From assembly GCA_027013815.1 (NCBI GenBank), contig JALWFY010000119.1:1-34125 (forward strand): DNA of 34,125 bases, given 5' to 3'. Position numbers and translations under genes: made by a program. Below are positions 1 to 8,185 of this stretch, piece by piece; the stretch's first letter is position 1, and each line of letters opens with the position of its first letter. The notes beneath the pieces were generated by a model. It was given only the letters and a program-made list of their open reading frames with translations. It was not told the DNA's origin and did not search any database. The DNA is from Desulfohalobiaceae bacterium. Its GTDB lineage: Bacteria; Desulfobacterota; Desulfovibrionia; Desulfovibrionales; Desulfothermaceae.

Positions 1-347
1 TGGGGCAAAATTCTTTGAAAATATCTGGCACATACAATAAACTTTTCTTTTCCTTGGAAAATATTTGGGAGGAGACATAAGTTTATAAGCCCTTTTTCTA
101 CGTCATTTGCTTGAATACAAAGGCCTTTTACTTGCGTTGGGGTATTTAATATGGGATGTAATATTTCATATCCCCAGATGAGATCATATCCATTGTCGCA
201 TTCTTGGATGAGAACTGGTATTAAATCCTTACATGGATATGAAAAATTATTCAATCTCCCCTTTAATAGGGTCTTTGAAAATAGCCACTCCCCATTTGTG
301 TTAATAGAACTACATTCCACTTCCACAAGTCTTTTTATATTACCCAT
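1..347 (-). CDS. ParB/sulfiredoxin-fold-like protein (partial, runs off window)
   Basis: This frame stays open from an ATG at 347 to the window edge, giving about 115 residues, so the gene is truncated here. An upstream AGAGGTG in the preceding gene could serve as ribosome binding site. The start overlaps the stop of the diguanylate cyclase gene by 8 nt, which suggests translational coupling and membership of the same operon. Residues about 40-62 read KDLIPVLIQECDNGYDLIWG, which resembles the ParB-type pattern of a proposed value followed by 'y.li.G.r.l'. The resemblance is short and the C-terminal half is missing, so the family call is tentative. The function is not known. Confidence 0.5.
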   Translation of the reverse strand, partial: MGNIKRLVEVECSSINTNGEWLFSKTLLKGRLNNFSYPCKDLIPVLIQECDNGYDLIWGYEILHPILNTPTQVKGLCIQANDVEKGLINLCLLPNIFQGKEKFIVCARYFQRILP

Positions 348-1395
348 CTGCAGAAAACACCTCTACCCTATTCTTACCCTTCTTTTTTGCAATATATAAG
401 GCCTTATCTGCTTCTTCTATCATTTTATCACAGGACTTTAAACCATCATATGTAGTAGATACACCACCACTAATAGTTATCTTTATCCCAGATTCCACTA
501 CATTTCCCTCTGAATCTCTTATTATAAAATTGTATTTCTCCACCCCTGACCTGATAAGTTCGGCGAATTCATATCCTTTTGATTGATCAAAATCTTCCAA
601 TACAATGCAAAATTCCTCTCCACCATATCGAGCAGCAAAAAAATTACCTTTTGTAGCTTTGGTCAGGTACTTCTCTCCCTTGGACTTTATTATTTTGGCA
701 ACCATTATTAGCGCCTGATCCCCAATCCTATGACCATATTTATCATTTATGTTTTTAAAATCATCTATATCAAACATCAATATACAACATGGAATTCTAT
801 TTTTATGACATTTTTTTAATATCTTATGCAAATAGATATCTAAAAATTTTCTATTGTATAGAGAAGTCAGACCATCTAATTGTACCTCTTCATATAATTT
901 TTTTACATCACTATCTATTAAACTAATTACTTTTTTAAATGCCCTTTTAATTTTTTCTATTGAAACTTCAATATCATCTGTCTTTTCAATTATAGATATT
1001 GTGTGTTGTTCCAAACTTTCTATATGTTTTCTCCTTAAAATAGATATTTCAGCAAATTTTTTTATCAATTCAGTAGTCTCTTTTAAAGATTCATTAATCT
1101 TTTCTTTATAAGGCTCAAAAAATATATTCCCAAGTTCCTTAATTATTCTATCATATTCCTGTGCATCAAATTTTTTCTTTTTTATTACACCTATAAGTAG
1201 GGCCTGTATCTTTTCCTTTTGATTGTTTGTCAGATAAGAATAATCGGATATATATCTCAAATATAAGATAAGCGTCTGCCATCTCCCGTCCTCAGGCACT
1301 CCAATCTTTTTAAGACGTCGGAGTACATGTTCTACACTTGTCTTTTCTGGAGCAAGTAACATATCATACCCCTCCTCTATTTCAGATTCATACAT
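340..1395 (-). CDS. GGDEF-domain diguanylate cyclase
   Basis: This is a soluble protein of about 351 residues that should make cyclic di-GMP from two GTP. The C-terminal half is a full GGDEF domain. It starts at DGLTSLYNRKFLD, continues with the metal-binding FDIDDFKNINDKYGH, and has the active-site motif YGGEEF (a GGEEF variant). The allosteric RxxD inhibitory site normally found just before the motif is absent (KGNF there), so product inhibition is probably weak. The N-terminal roughly 180 residues are charged and helical with no membrane segment and no sensor domain I recognise. The ATG at 1395 has GGAG seven nt upstream. The ATG at 1362, with GAGGAGG upstream, is an alternative start. The gene follows the M18 peptidase gene by 13 nt. 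Confidence 0.9.
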   Translation of the reverse strand: MYESEIEEGYDMLLAPEKTSVEHVLRRLKKIGVPEDGRWQTLILYLRYISDYSYLTNNQKEKIQALLIGVIKKKKFDAQEYDRIIKELGNIFFEPYKEKINESLKETTELIKKFAEISILRRKHIESLEQHTISIIEKTDDIEVSIEKIKRAFKKVISLIDSDVKKLYEEVQLDGLTSLYNRKFLDIYLHKILKKCHKNRIPCCILMFDIDDFKNINDKYGHRIGDQALIMVAKIIKSKGEKYLTKATKGNFFAARYGGEEFCIVLEDFDQSKGYEFAELIRSGVEKYNFIIRDSEGNVVESGIKITISGGVSTTYDGLKSCDKMIEEADKALYIAKKKGKNRVEVFSADG

Positions 1396-1408
1396 CTCCT
1401 CTCTCCAA

Positions 1409-2773
1409 TCAATTCTGAAAAAATTCCTTATACGCCAGATAAGTTGCATATAAATCAAATTTACTACTTATTTCATAAGGGCTATGCATTCCCAAGATCC
1501 CAGGACCAAAATCTATTATATCCATACCATAACGTGCCAAAAATTTTGCCACAGTACCACCACCCCCTTCATCTACCTTTCCAAGTTCAGCCATCTGCCA
1601 TGGTATGTTTTTTCTATTTAAGATATTTCTTAAAAAGGCAATATATTCAGCACTCGCATCATTTGCACCAACCTTGCCCCTATGTCCTGTAAATTTACAA
1701 AATACTGGCCCATATCCTAGCTTAGAGGAATTCAGTTTATCATGGAGCTCTTGATAATCAGGGTCCAATGCACCATGCACATCTGCAGATATACCCTTTG
1801 TGTTTAAAAATACATCAGATATATTTGTATCCCTATCCCAATTATCTATCATCTCTCTAATTATATATTCCATAAACATAGACCTAGCGCTAGATGCACC
1901 CTCAGAACCTATTTCCTCTTTATCCCAAAAAACTGCAACCATTGTATATTCTGGCTCCTCTACATCAAAAAATGCCTTATATCCACAAAATGCGCATATG
2001 CGATCGTCTTGTCCATATCCGCCAATCAAGGAACCATCTAGACCTACTATACGAGCTGAATAGGCAGGTACCAATTGGAGCTCAGCACTGTAGAGGTCTT
2101 GTTCTGTAATATTGTATTTATCATACAATATTTTTAATACATTGAATTTTATTTTTTCTTCTATGTCTTTATCCTGTCCAGAATCAGGAATAGATCCAAC
2201 AACTGCATTCATCTTTTCGGCCTCAAATGCCTCAGATAACTTCTTTTCATTTTGCTTATATGCCAAATGGGGAAGTAGATCTGGTATAACAAAAACAGGA
2301 TCTTTTGGATCCTCTCCTATTTTTATATTTATCTTTGTCCCATCTGTTTTTACTATTACACCATGAATAGACAGTGGAATTGAAAACCATTGATGTTTCC
2401 TAATCCCTCCATAATAATGGGTCTTTAACATTGCAAGATATGTATTTTCATGTATTGGATGTTGTTTTAAGTCTAATCTTGGACTGTCTATATGTGCCCC
2501 TAACATTCTAAGGCCATGTTTTATAGGACGTCTTCCTTTTTTAACTAAAATAATTGTCTTATCTTTTAATTTTCTATAAAAAATTCCATTTTTTAATTCC
2601 TGAGAAATATTTTTTGAAATACATATATCCTCAATCCATCTAACTGTTTCTCTCTCAGTCTTACACGAGTTCAAAAAATTTATATATTCAAAACCAGTAT
2701 TATCTATATTCTTTTCCTCTCCTTTAAAAATCTCATAACAATCCTTTGGTTTATGAAACAGAATATCTTGCAT
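1409..2773 (-). CDS. M18 family aminopeptidase
   Basis: This 454-residue protein is a cytoplasmic dinuclear-zinc aminopeptidase of family M18 (aspartyl aminopeptidase type), which removes N-terminal residues from peptides. The expected metal and catalytic residues are all visible: His94 in LGAHIDSPRLD, Asp256/257 in GQDDRICA, the Glu286-Glu287 pair in FWDKEEIGSEGASS, Asp331 in ADVHGALDP, and His430 in GMHSPYEISSKFD. Length is normal for the family. The ATG is preceded by AGGAGGT. The gene starts 13 nt after the selA stop, and its ribosome binding site begins just past that stop, so the two are co-transcribed. No functional link to selenocysteine is evident. Confidence 0.93.
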   Translation of the reverse strand: MQDILFHKPKDCYEIFKGEEKNIDNTGFEYINFLNSCKTERETVRWIEDICISKNISQELKNGIFYRKLKDKTIILVKKGRRPIKHGLRMLGAHIDSPRLDLKQHPIHENTYLAMLKTHYYGGIRKHQWFSIPLSIHGVIVKTDGTKINIKIGEDPKDPVFVIPDLLPHLAYKQNEKKLSEAFEAEKMNAVVGSIPDSGQDKDIEEKIKFNVLKILYDKYNITEQDLYSAELQLVPAYSARIVGLDGSLIGGYGQDDRICAFCGYKAFFDVEEPEYTMVAVFWDKEEIGSEGASSARSMFMEYIIREMIDNWDRDTNISDVFLNTKGISADVHGALDPDYQELHDKLNSSKLGYGPVFCKFTGHRGKVGANDASAEYIAFLRNILNRKNIPWQMAELGKVDEGGGGTVAKFLARYGMDIIDFGPGILGMHSPYEISSKFDLYATYLAYKEFFQN

Positions 2774-2786
2774 AGCTACCTCCTAC

Positions 2787-4196
2787 CTAATTCTTTGATA
2801 TAAAATTATATGCTTGTTTAAGCACAGAGGGAATAATACTTAGATCTTGTTTTAACAGGGTCCTAACATCAAGGAAAAAAGAATCTTCTTCAATAATGCC
2901 TACCATTGGAGGGTCTGTGTTCAACAAGGCGTTTCTAAGATCTTCCACATTTTTGCAAAATAATGGAACTAGCTTGACTAAGTAGGTAGGTAGGTCCTTT
3001 TCTGGGCTAGCCCCTCCCCCTACCCTTGAATTCCCTCTTTTTATTGATACATTATATATATCTCCCACCTCTTTTTTTAATTTCATGGCCAAGGACCTTG
3101 CCCTATTTTGTATTGTCCTAATGGGCATTAAAATCATCTTCAAAGTTGGAATCCTTTCCTTTGCAATCTCAGGGTCTTTATACAATCTAAGGGTGGCCTC
3201 TAATGCAGCCAAGGTCATTTTATCTATTCTAAGTGCCCTATTTAAGGGATTTTTCTTTATCTTTTCAATATATTCTCTCTTGCCCACAATTATTCCTGCC
3301 TGAGGTCCACCTAAGAGTTTGTCCCCACTAAAACTGACCACGCTGGCTCCTTTTTTAATCCTATCCTGTACTGTTGGCTCATTAATATCTAAATTACCTT
3401 GAAAATTAATTAGATTCCCGCTCCCAAGGTCTTCAATAACAGGAAGGTCATACCTGTTTCCAAGTTCTACTAATTCCTTTAACGATACCTCTTTATGGAA
3501 TCCAATGATCCTAAAATTTGAGGTATGTGCCTTAAACAAGGCTGCTGTCTCAGGATTTATTGCCCTTTCATAATCATATACATGGGTCCTATTAGTGGCA
3601 CCAACTTCCTTTAATACTGCCCCACTGCTCGCCATTACGTCAGGAATCCTAAAGGAACCTCCAATTTCAATCAATTCGCCCCTTGAAACTATTACCTCTT
3701 TCCCCTTAGCAAGGGTGCTTAAGACAAGGAGTACTGCCCCAGCATTATTATTCACTACAAGAGCTCCCTCGGCTCCAGTGAGTTCAAGTAATAGATCTTC
3801 TACTAGAGAATACCTAGATCCCCTCTTTCCTGTGTCCAGGGAAAATTCTAAATTTGTATAATGGGAACATCCATAGACCACTGCTTCAATGGCATCAGGA
3901 CACATAATGGACCTGCCAAGATTAGTGTGAACCACAACCCCTGTTCCGTTTATCACACGTCTATACTTTGGTCTTGTGGCCTTTTTTAAAAAATCCAATA
4001 TATATCTTTTTTCAATACGTAATTTAAGATCATGTTCTCTAGTAATCCTTTCTTCTCTTATATCCTGCCTTAATCCATCTAAAAACATATTTATCTTTTC
4101 TTTTAAAAAACTCCGGGGCAGGTCCCTAAATTCTTTTTCTATTGACTTTAAAATAACATCTACAGATGGTATGAGTTTGAAAAGATTCTCCTTCAA
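2787..4196 (-). CDS. selA: L-seryl-tRNA(Sec) selenium transferase
   Basis: SelA is a PLP enzyme that converts seryl-tRNA(Sec) to selenocysteinyl-tRNA(Sec) using selenophosphate. The protein has 469 residues, the normal length. The N-terminal tRNA-binding region (LIPSVDVIL, DLPRS) is present, as are VINGTGVVVHTNLGRS (residues 81-96) and the PLP-lysine motif FSGDKLLGGPQAG with Lys293. Translation appears to start at a TTG (4196) with AGGAGGGG six nt upstream, because no ATG fits. It is the first gene of a minus-strand run with the M18 peptidase and the diguanylate cyclase. selB, selC and selD are not in the window. The gene implies that the organism makes selenoproteins. Confidence 0.95.
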   Translation of the reverse strand: MKENLFKLIPSVDVILKSIEKEFRDLPRSFLKEKINMFLDGLRQDIREERITREHDLKLRIEKRYILDFLKKATRPKYRRVINGTGVVVHTNLGRSIMCPDAIEAVVYGCSHYTNLEFSLDTGKRGSRYSLVEDLLLELTGAEGALVVNNNAGAVLLVLSTLAKGKEVIVSRGELIEIGGSFRIPDVMASSGAVLKEVGATNRTHVYDYERAINPETAALFKAHTSNFRIIGFHKEVSLKELVELGNRYDLPVIEDLGSGNLINFQGNLDINEPTVQDRIKKGASVVSFSGDKLLGGPQAGIIVGKREYIEKIKKNPLNRALRIDKMTLAALEATLRLYKDPEIAKERIPTLKMILMPIRTIQNRARSLAMKLKKEVGDIYNVSIKRGNSRVGGGASPEKDLPTYLVKLVPLFCKNVEDLRNALLNTDPPMVGIIEEDSFFLDVRTLLKQDLSIIPSVLKQAYNFISKN

Positions 4197-4263
4197 TCTA
4201 TCCCCTCCTAATAAATAATACTATTCTAATTGATTTTAACAAAAAATTTTTATTAACAAAGTC

Positions 4264-4292
4264 TTGACCAAAAGACAAACAATTTATATAGT
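4264..4292 (+). promoter_or_regulatory. Promoter of tRNA-Arg
   Basis: A -35 hexamer TTGACC (4264-4269) and a -10 hexamer TATAGT (4287-4292) are separated by 17 nt. Both are close to the sigma-70 consensus. The expected start point lies about 5 nt before the mature 5' end of the tRNA. Confidence 0.7.
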
Positions 4293-4304
4293 CTTTTTCC
4301 GCAC

Positions 4305-4378
4305 GCGCCCGTAGCTCAGTAGGATAGAGCATTGGACTTCTAATCCAACGGTCGGGGGTTCGAATCCTCCCGGGCGCG
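4305..4378 (+). tRNA. tRNA-Arg (anticodon TCT)
   Basis: A complete 74-nt cloverleaf is visible. The acceptor stem GCGCCCG pairs with CGGGCGC, the anticodon stem-loop is TTGGA-CTTCTAA-TCCAA with anticodon TCT, and the T arm contains GGTTCGAATCC. The 3' CCA is not encoded (discriminator G, then TC and a run of T). CCA addition and RNase Z-type 3' processing are therefore needed. The T-run directly downstream may end transcription. Confidence 0.97.
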
Positions 4379-4637
4379 TCTTTTTTTTGCCCTTTTTATC
4401 CCCCTATTTTTTCTCAATTTTTTATCATAACCTCTTAATTTTTAACATTTTTTTTGCCTTTTCCTCTCATTTCTTTTTCTCATTTTTCTTGTCTTTTTTG
4501 ATATTTTTATATCTCTTTTTATCTCCCTTATTTTTCATTTTGGGTATCCAGATTAAAATGGACGTAAGGTTTCACACAAGATAAGAAAAAGTTACAGGGT
4601 ATGTTAAAGGGATTCAAGGAAGGTGGGCAATAAAAAA

Positions 4638-4724
4638 TGCCCGGGGCCAGAATCGAACTGGCACGGGGACAAGGCCCCAAGGGATTTTAAGTCCCTTGCG
4701 TCTACCAAATTCCGCCACCCGGGC
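4638..4724 (-). tRNA. tRNA-Leu (anticodon TAA)
   Basis: This is an 87-nt class II tRNA with a long variable arm. The acceptor stem GCCCGGG pairs with CCCGGGC, the anticodon loop is CTTAAAA (anticodon TAA), and the T arm contains GTTCGATTC. CCA is not encoded; the discriminator A is followed by a T-rich tract suited to termination. It converges with the tRNA-Arg gene. The 259 nt between them are T-rich on the plus strand and show nothing else I can support. Confidence 0.96.
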
Positions 4725-4737
4725 AATAACAAAAGCA

Positions 4738-4766
4738 TAAATATAGAAAAGTTACACAAAAGTCAA
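4738..4766 (-). promoter_or_regulatory. Promoter of tRNA-Leu
   Basis: On the minus strand, TTGACT (4766-4761) and TATTTA (4743-4738) are 17 nt apart, followed within about 14 nt by the mature tRNA 5' end. An overlapping TATATT at 15-nt spacing is an alternative -10. Confidence 0.5.
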
Positions 4767-4811
4767 CTCTTATAAATTAAAGAATTTTATTTTAATGGGA
4801 AATTTCTTCTA

Positions 4812-4841
4812 AAAAAAGAGGGGGAATTCCCCCTCTTTTTT
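4812..4841. terminator. Palindromic bidirectional terminator after hsp20 genes
   Basis: A perfect 30-nt palindrome has 15-nt arms, A-rich outside with a GAGGGGG/CCCCCTC core and ending in six T on either strand. It lies 11 nt after the stop of the downstream hsp20 gene on the minus strand. It should insulate the heat-shock operon from the tRNA-Leu promoter that follows. Confidence 0.85.
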
Positions 4842-4852
4842 GCTACCATCTT

Positions 4853-5215
4853 TTATGCGGCCTGTATCTCTATCTTTTTTGGTTGCAGTTTTTCAGCCTT
4901 TGGCAGGGTTAGGGTAAGTACTCCATTCTTTAGATTTGCACCGATTTTTTCCCTATCAACTGCATCAGATAAGGTAAATTGTCTTACATATTTAACATTT
5001 CCAAACTCTGTCCTTAATATATTTTTTCCTTCAAATGAAGGATAATTAGTAGTAGCCTCTATGGTCAACACATCTTTTTCCACAGAGATATTTAAATTGT
5101 CCTTTGAAACCCCTGGAAGATCCATCACTATATAATAGGAATCATCCTTATGGATTATATCAGTAAAAGGTTGAACCTTGGGATATTCTTCTTTTTTTAC
5201 AATTTCTTCTGCCAT
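4853..5215 (-). CDS. Hsp20/alpha-crystallin small heat shock protein
   Basis: This 120-residue cytoplasmic holdase chaperone consists mostly of an alpha-crystallin domain. It has the hallmark DLPGVSKDNLNISVEKDVLTIEA near residues 33-55 and the C-terminal strand NGVLTLTLPKAEKLQPKKIEI, whose IEI tail is the I-x-I oligomerisation motif. The start ATG is preceded by GGGGGTG. It is the second gene of a pair with the paralogue 35 nt upstream and is followed by a strong palindromic terminator. The two paralogues differ considerably in sequence, suggesting a hetero-oligomeric pair. Confidence 0.93.
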   Translation of the reverse strand: MAEEIVKKEEYPKVQPFTDIIHKDDSYYIVMDLPGVSKDNLNISVEKDVLTIEATTNYPSFEGKNILRTEFGNVKYVRQFTLSDAVDREKIGANLKNGVLTLTLPKAEKLQPKKIEIQAA

Positions 5216-5250
5216 ATTATCACCCCCTTTTTATATTTCATTTTAATAAA

Positions 5251-5661
5251 TTATGACTCAATTTGAATTTTCTTTGGTTTTACTTCTTCTGCCTTTGGTA
5301 ATACAATTTCTAAAACACCATCTTTCATTTTAGCCTTTATATTATCCCTTATAACATCAACATTTAGATTTATAATCCTTTGAAAATATCCTGTTGGTCT
5401 TTCCTGACGAATGTACTCTACATCCTCTACTTTTCTCTCTCCTTTTAATATTAAACTTTTGTCAGCAACTGTTAAATCAATATCTTTTACATCAACCCCA
5501 GGTAACTCCATTACCACATAAATATTATTATCATCTTCTGCAATATTCATTGGTGGATATGCTAATCTTCTTTGACTAATCTCAAGTGGAGACCAAATTT
5601 CATCAAAAAATTTTTCTATTGTCCGTGGTATATCATATAGTGTATTAAAATCTAATACCAT
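5251..5661 (-). CDS. Hsp20/alpha-crystallin small heat shock protein
   Basis: This 136-residue small heat shock protein has a short N-terminal arm (LYDIPRTIEKFFDEIWSP) followed by an alpha-crystallin domain. Typical segments are MELPGVDVKDIDLTVADKSL, the Phe/Tyr-rich YFQRIINL and the terminal NGVLEIVLPKAEEVKPKKIQI with an I-x-I motif. A strong AGGAGGTGA precedes the ATG. It is the first gene of the two-gene hsp20 operon, with a candidate promoter at 5711-5738. Confidence 0.93.
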   Translation of the reverse strand: MVLDFNTLYDIPRTIEKFFDEIWSPLEISQRRLAYPPMNIAEDDNNIYVVMELPGVDVKDIDLTVADKSLILKGERKVEDVEYIRQERPTGYFQRIINLNVDVIRDNIKAKMKDGVLEIVLPKAEEVKPKKIQIES

Positions 5662-5710
5662 ATTCCATCACCTCCTGTTTTATTATTTTATATCATATTT
5701 TTCATAAATA

Positions 5711-5738
5711 AAAATAAAATGAATCTAGGAGGTGTCAA
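5711..5738 (-). promoter_or_regulatory. Candidate promoter of hsp20 operon
   Basis: On the minus strand, TTGACA (5738-5733) and TATTTT (5716-5711) are 16 nt apart. The sequence CCCTTGACACC around the -35 also partly resembles a sigma-32 -35 box, but no matching CCCCAT-like -10 is seen. No CIRCE operator (TTAGCACTC-type inverted repeat) is present. Confidence 0.4.
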
Positions 5739-5755
5739 GGGTAAAAAACAAAATT

Positions 5756-5944
5756 CTAACCCTGTTTTTCATAATCCTCTAATTTTATAACCTCTTCTAT
5801 AAGCATTATAGGGATTTCTTCTTTTATGGGATATACTAATTTACAATTATAACAAATGAGTCCATCTTCTTTTTCTGTAAGTTCCAAGTCTCCTTTGCAT
5901 TTGGGACATGCAAGTATTTCCAAGAGTTCCTTATTTAAGGCCAT
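5756..5944 (-). CDS. Trm112 family zinc-ribbon protein
   Basis: This small protein (62 residues from the chosen start) has the Trm112/UPF0434 pattern LLEILACPKCKGDLEL followed by GLICYNCKLVYPIKEEIPIML. The two Cys pairs (CPKC and CYNC) look able to bind zinc. Family members activate methyltransferases in eukaryotes; in bacteria the partners are usually unknown. The longer in-frame ATG at 5959 is unlikely, because the codons after it form the ribosome binding site GGAGGAGAAGG of the ATG at 5944. It is on the same strand as the hsp20 genes, with 94 nt and a promoter-like sequence between. Confidence 0.85.
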   Translation of the reverse strand: MALNKELLEILACPKCKGDLELTEKEDGLICYNCKLVYPIKEEIPIMLIEEVIKLEDYEKQG

Positions 5945-6106
5945 ATCCTTCTCCTCCATCTAGGTTTAGATTTTTGCTTGTTTGAATCATTTGACTAAAT
6001 AAAAATAACCAAATAAAAGGTCTTAAGAGGTATCTAAAATGAATTTTTATCTAGGATATTTAAAAAAAATATAATTCACAAGTAATTTTTAAAGGGTGGA
6101 CAAATT

Positions 6107-6964
6107 ATGGATCTAATAGATTTACACGTACACACCACTGCATCTGATGGAACAATGAGCCCTGAGCAAGTGGTTAAATTGGCAAAACAAATAGGACTCA
6201 AGGCCATTGCTATAACTGATCATGACACCACTAAGGGACTCAAGGAAGCAGCTTTGGCTGGGGACAAATACAACATAGAGGTAATTCCAGGGTGTGAGTT
6301 AAGTGTAGAATACCCAAAGGGGCAAATGCATATAGTTGGACTTTTTTTGCCTATAAAGCCAAAACACTTAAATAGTGAGCTAGAATACTTAAGAAACAAA
6401 AGACATTCTCGCAATAAGGATATAATCAAAAAATTAAATCAAGCAGGGGTAAACATCTCTTATGAGGATGTATTGGATATTGTTGAACCTGGGGCCTCAG
6501 TTGGGAGACCCCATATTGCAAGGGTGTTGGTCAAAAAAGGCGTGGTCAAAGATATCAAAGAAGCATTTTCAAGATATATAGGGCCAGATGGGATAGCCTA
6601 TGTGCCAAAGACAAAATTTACCCCCCAAAAGGCCATCTCTATCTTAAAAAAAGAAGGTGCAATAGTGATCTTGGCCCACCCATTTTCCTTAAATTTAGAT
6701 TTTGATGAATTAAGACAAGAGATTAAAAATTTAAAACTAATGGGTCTAGACGGTATGGAGGTGTATTATTCAGAACACAACCCTTATCAAATACAAGGTT
6801 ATTTAAAACTATGCAATGAAATGGACCTATTGGTTAGTGGTGGTTCAGATTTTCATGGAACAGTAAAAAAGGATATCTCCCTTGGAACAGGAAAGGGCAA
6901 TTTAAAAATACCTTATATTTTATTGGACACCATGAAAAAATATAGACAAAATAGGGGTTTATAG
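6107..6964 (+). CDS. PHP-domain phosphoesterase (RNase AM/YciV-like)
   Basis: This 285-residue metal-dependent phosphoesterase has the polymerase-and-histidinol-phosphatase fold. The metal ligand motifs appear in order: DLHVHTTASDGT (residues 5-16), ITDHDTTKG, GCELSVEY, ILAHPFS and SGGSDFHG near the C-terminus. The arrangement, including the short insert HIVGLFLP, matches the YciV/TrpH group, whose E. coli member is a 5'-3' exonuclease (RNase AM) acting on short oligoribonucleotides and rRNA 5' ends. AAAGGGTGG precedes the ATG. Its stop codon directly abuts the GTG start of the U32 gene, so the two are co-translated. Confidence 0.88.
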   Translation: MDLIDLHVHTTASDGTMSPEQVVKLAKQIGLKAIAITDHDTTKGLKEAALAGDKYNIEVIPGCELSVEYPKGQMHIVGLFLPIKPKHLNSELEYLRNKRHSRNKDIIKKLNQAGVNISYEDVLDIVEPGASVGRPHIARVLVKKGVVKDIKEAFSRYIGPDGIAYVPKTKFTPQKAISILKKEGAIVILAHPFSLNLDFDELRQEIKNLKLMGLDGMEVYYSEHNPYQIQGYLKLCNEMDLLVSGGSDFHGTVKKDISLGTGKGNLKIPYILLDTMKKYRQNRGL

Positions 6965-8185
6965 GTGTTTATACCTGAACTTTTATGTCCAGCTGGCAAT
7001 ATGGATAGGCTAGAGACCTGTATAACCTATGGGGCTGATGCCGTTTATTTAGGGGGCAGTGATTTTAATTTAAGGGCAAAGAACGCTAATTTTTCTAATA
7101 CAGAATTAATAAAGGCCATATCCTATATAAAAAAACACAATAAAAAAGTATATCTTTGCCTGAATATTTATGCATATGAGGAACAAATTCCAGCGATAAA
7201 AGAGTATTTGCATGAGATTAAAGACCTAGATATAGACGGGATCATAGCAGCAGATCCAGGGATAATTACCCTTTTAAAACTACATCTCCCCAATGTTCCC
7301 ATACACCTATCTACACAGGCCAATACATCGAATAGTCAGTCAATCAAGTTCTGGAAAGAGTTGGGAATAAAAAGGGTGAACCTTGCACGAGAGTTAAATA
7401 TGAGACAAATAAAAAATATTAGGGCTGCTATTCCTGATATTGAATTAGAGACCTTTGTGCATGGCGCCATGTGTATGGCAATATCTGGTAGATGCCACTT
7501 GAGTGCATATTTAAATTCCCGACCTGCAAATCAAGGAATGTGCACCCACCCATGTAGATTTTCATATAAAATAAAAGGGGTTGCAGTAGAAGAAGAACAA
7601 AGGCCAGGGAAAATACTTTGGGAATATTTTGAAGATCAAGGCTTTAGCTCTTTTTTTGCAGCACAAGACCTATGTCTTATTAAGTATTTAAAATGGTTTA
7701 TATCAAATAGGATAAATTGCTTAAAGATCGAGGGCAGGATGAAGACAAGCTCTTATCTAGGACCTGTTGTAGATGTGTATTCCACTGCCTTAAAAGATAT
7801 AGGGGAAAAAAACTTTAGACTAGGATATTATTTAAAAGAGCTTACTCCAGCACATACAAGGACGTGTAATACAGGCTTTTTCTTACCCCATAAAAGGATA
7901 AATATAATAAGTCCACCAGATATCAAACAAAATATAGTATTTAAGGTAATAGAGGTACTATCTAAAGACAAGTATCTTGTTTCCATAAGACATAAGATAG
8001 ACCTGTCAAAGGATTTGGAAATCTTAGTCCCAGGGCTAAAGAGACCCAAAATTCCTAGTAATAAATACGCATTTGAAGACAAATCTGGAAAGAAATTAAG
8101 AGAGGTAAACTCAGGTATACACTGTTTTTTCAGATTTGCCACATATGATTTAAAAGAAAACTATCTTGTAAGGGAGGTTATATAA
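6965..8185 (+). CDS. U32 peptidase-family protein (tRNA/rRNA hydroxylation type)
   Basis: This 406-residue protein belongs to the family named peptidase U32, whose E. coli members TrhP (YegQ) and RlhA hydroxylate tRNA U34 or 23S rRNA. It begins ELLCPAGNMDRLETCITYGADAVYLGG, then LSTQANTSNS and a cysteine quartet at C170, C177, C193 and C197. That spacing fits the [4Fe-4S] site of the family. KIEGRMKTSSYLGPVVDVY is also typical. The GTG start follows the PHP stop without a gap. The stop overlaps the next start as TAATG. Which RNA it modifies cannot be decided here. TrhP and RlhA activity depends on prephenate in E. coli, and prephenate is a product of the pathway encoded further on. Confidence 0.85.
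   Translation: MFIPELLCPAGNMDRLETCITYGADAVYLGGSDFNLRAKNANFSNTELIKAISYIKKHNKKVYLCLNIYAYEEQIPAIKEYLHEIKDLDIDGIIAADPGIITLLKLHLPNVPIHLSTQANTSNSQSIKFWKELGIKRVNLARELNMRQIKNIRAAIPDIELETFVHGAMCMAISGRCHLSAYLNSRPANQGMCTHPCRFSYKIKGVAVEEEQRPGKILWEYFEDQGFSSFFAAQDLCLIKYLKWFISNRINCLKIEGRMKTSSYLGPVVDVYSTALKDIGEKNFRLGYYLKELTPAHTRTCNTGFFLPHKRINIISPPDIKQNIVFKVIEVLSKDKYLVSIRHKIDLSKDLEILVPGLKRPKIPSNKYAFEDKSGKKLREVNSGIHCFFRFATYDLKENYLVREVI

Noticed and set aside
151-399. 82-residue plus-strand frame near the window start
   Set aside because: It lies antisense to the partial ParB-like gene and the diguanylate cyclase end, and shows no protein-like features.
2787-4196. Selenocysteine-containing genes near selA
   Set aside because: I saw no frame interrupted by an in-frame TGA with a continuing conserved domain. 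selB and selC are also not in the window.
4387-4584. 65-residue Phe-rich frame after tRNA-Arg
   Set aside because: It starts at TTG without a ribosome binding site, and its composition follows from a T-rich strand. No operon or attenuator structure lies behind it.
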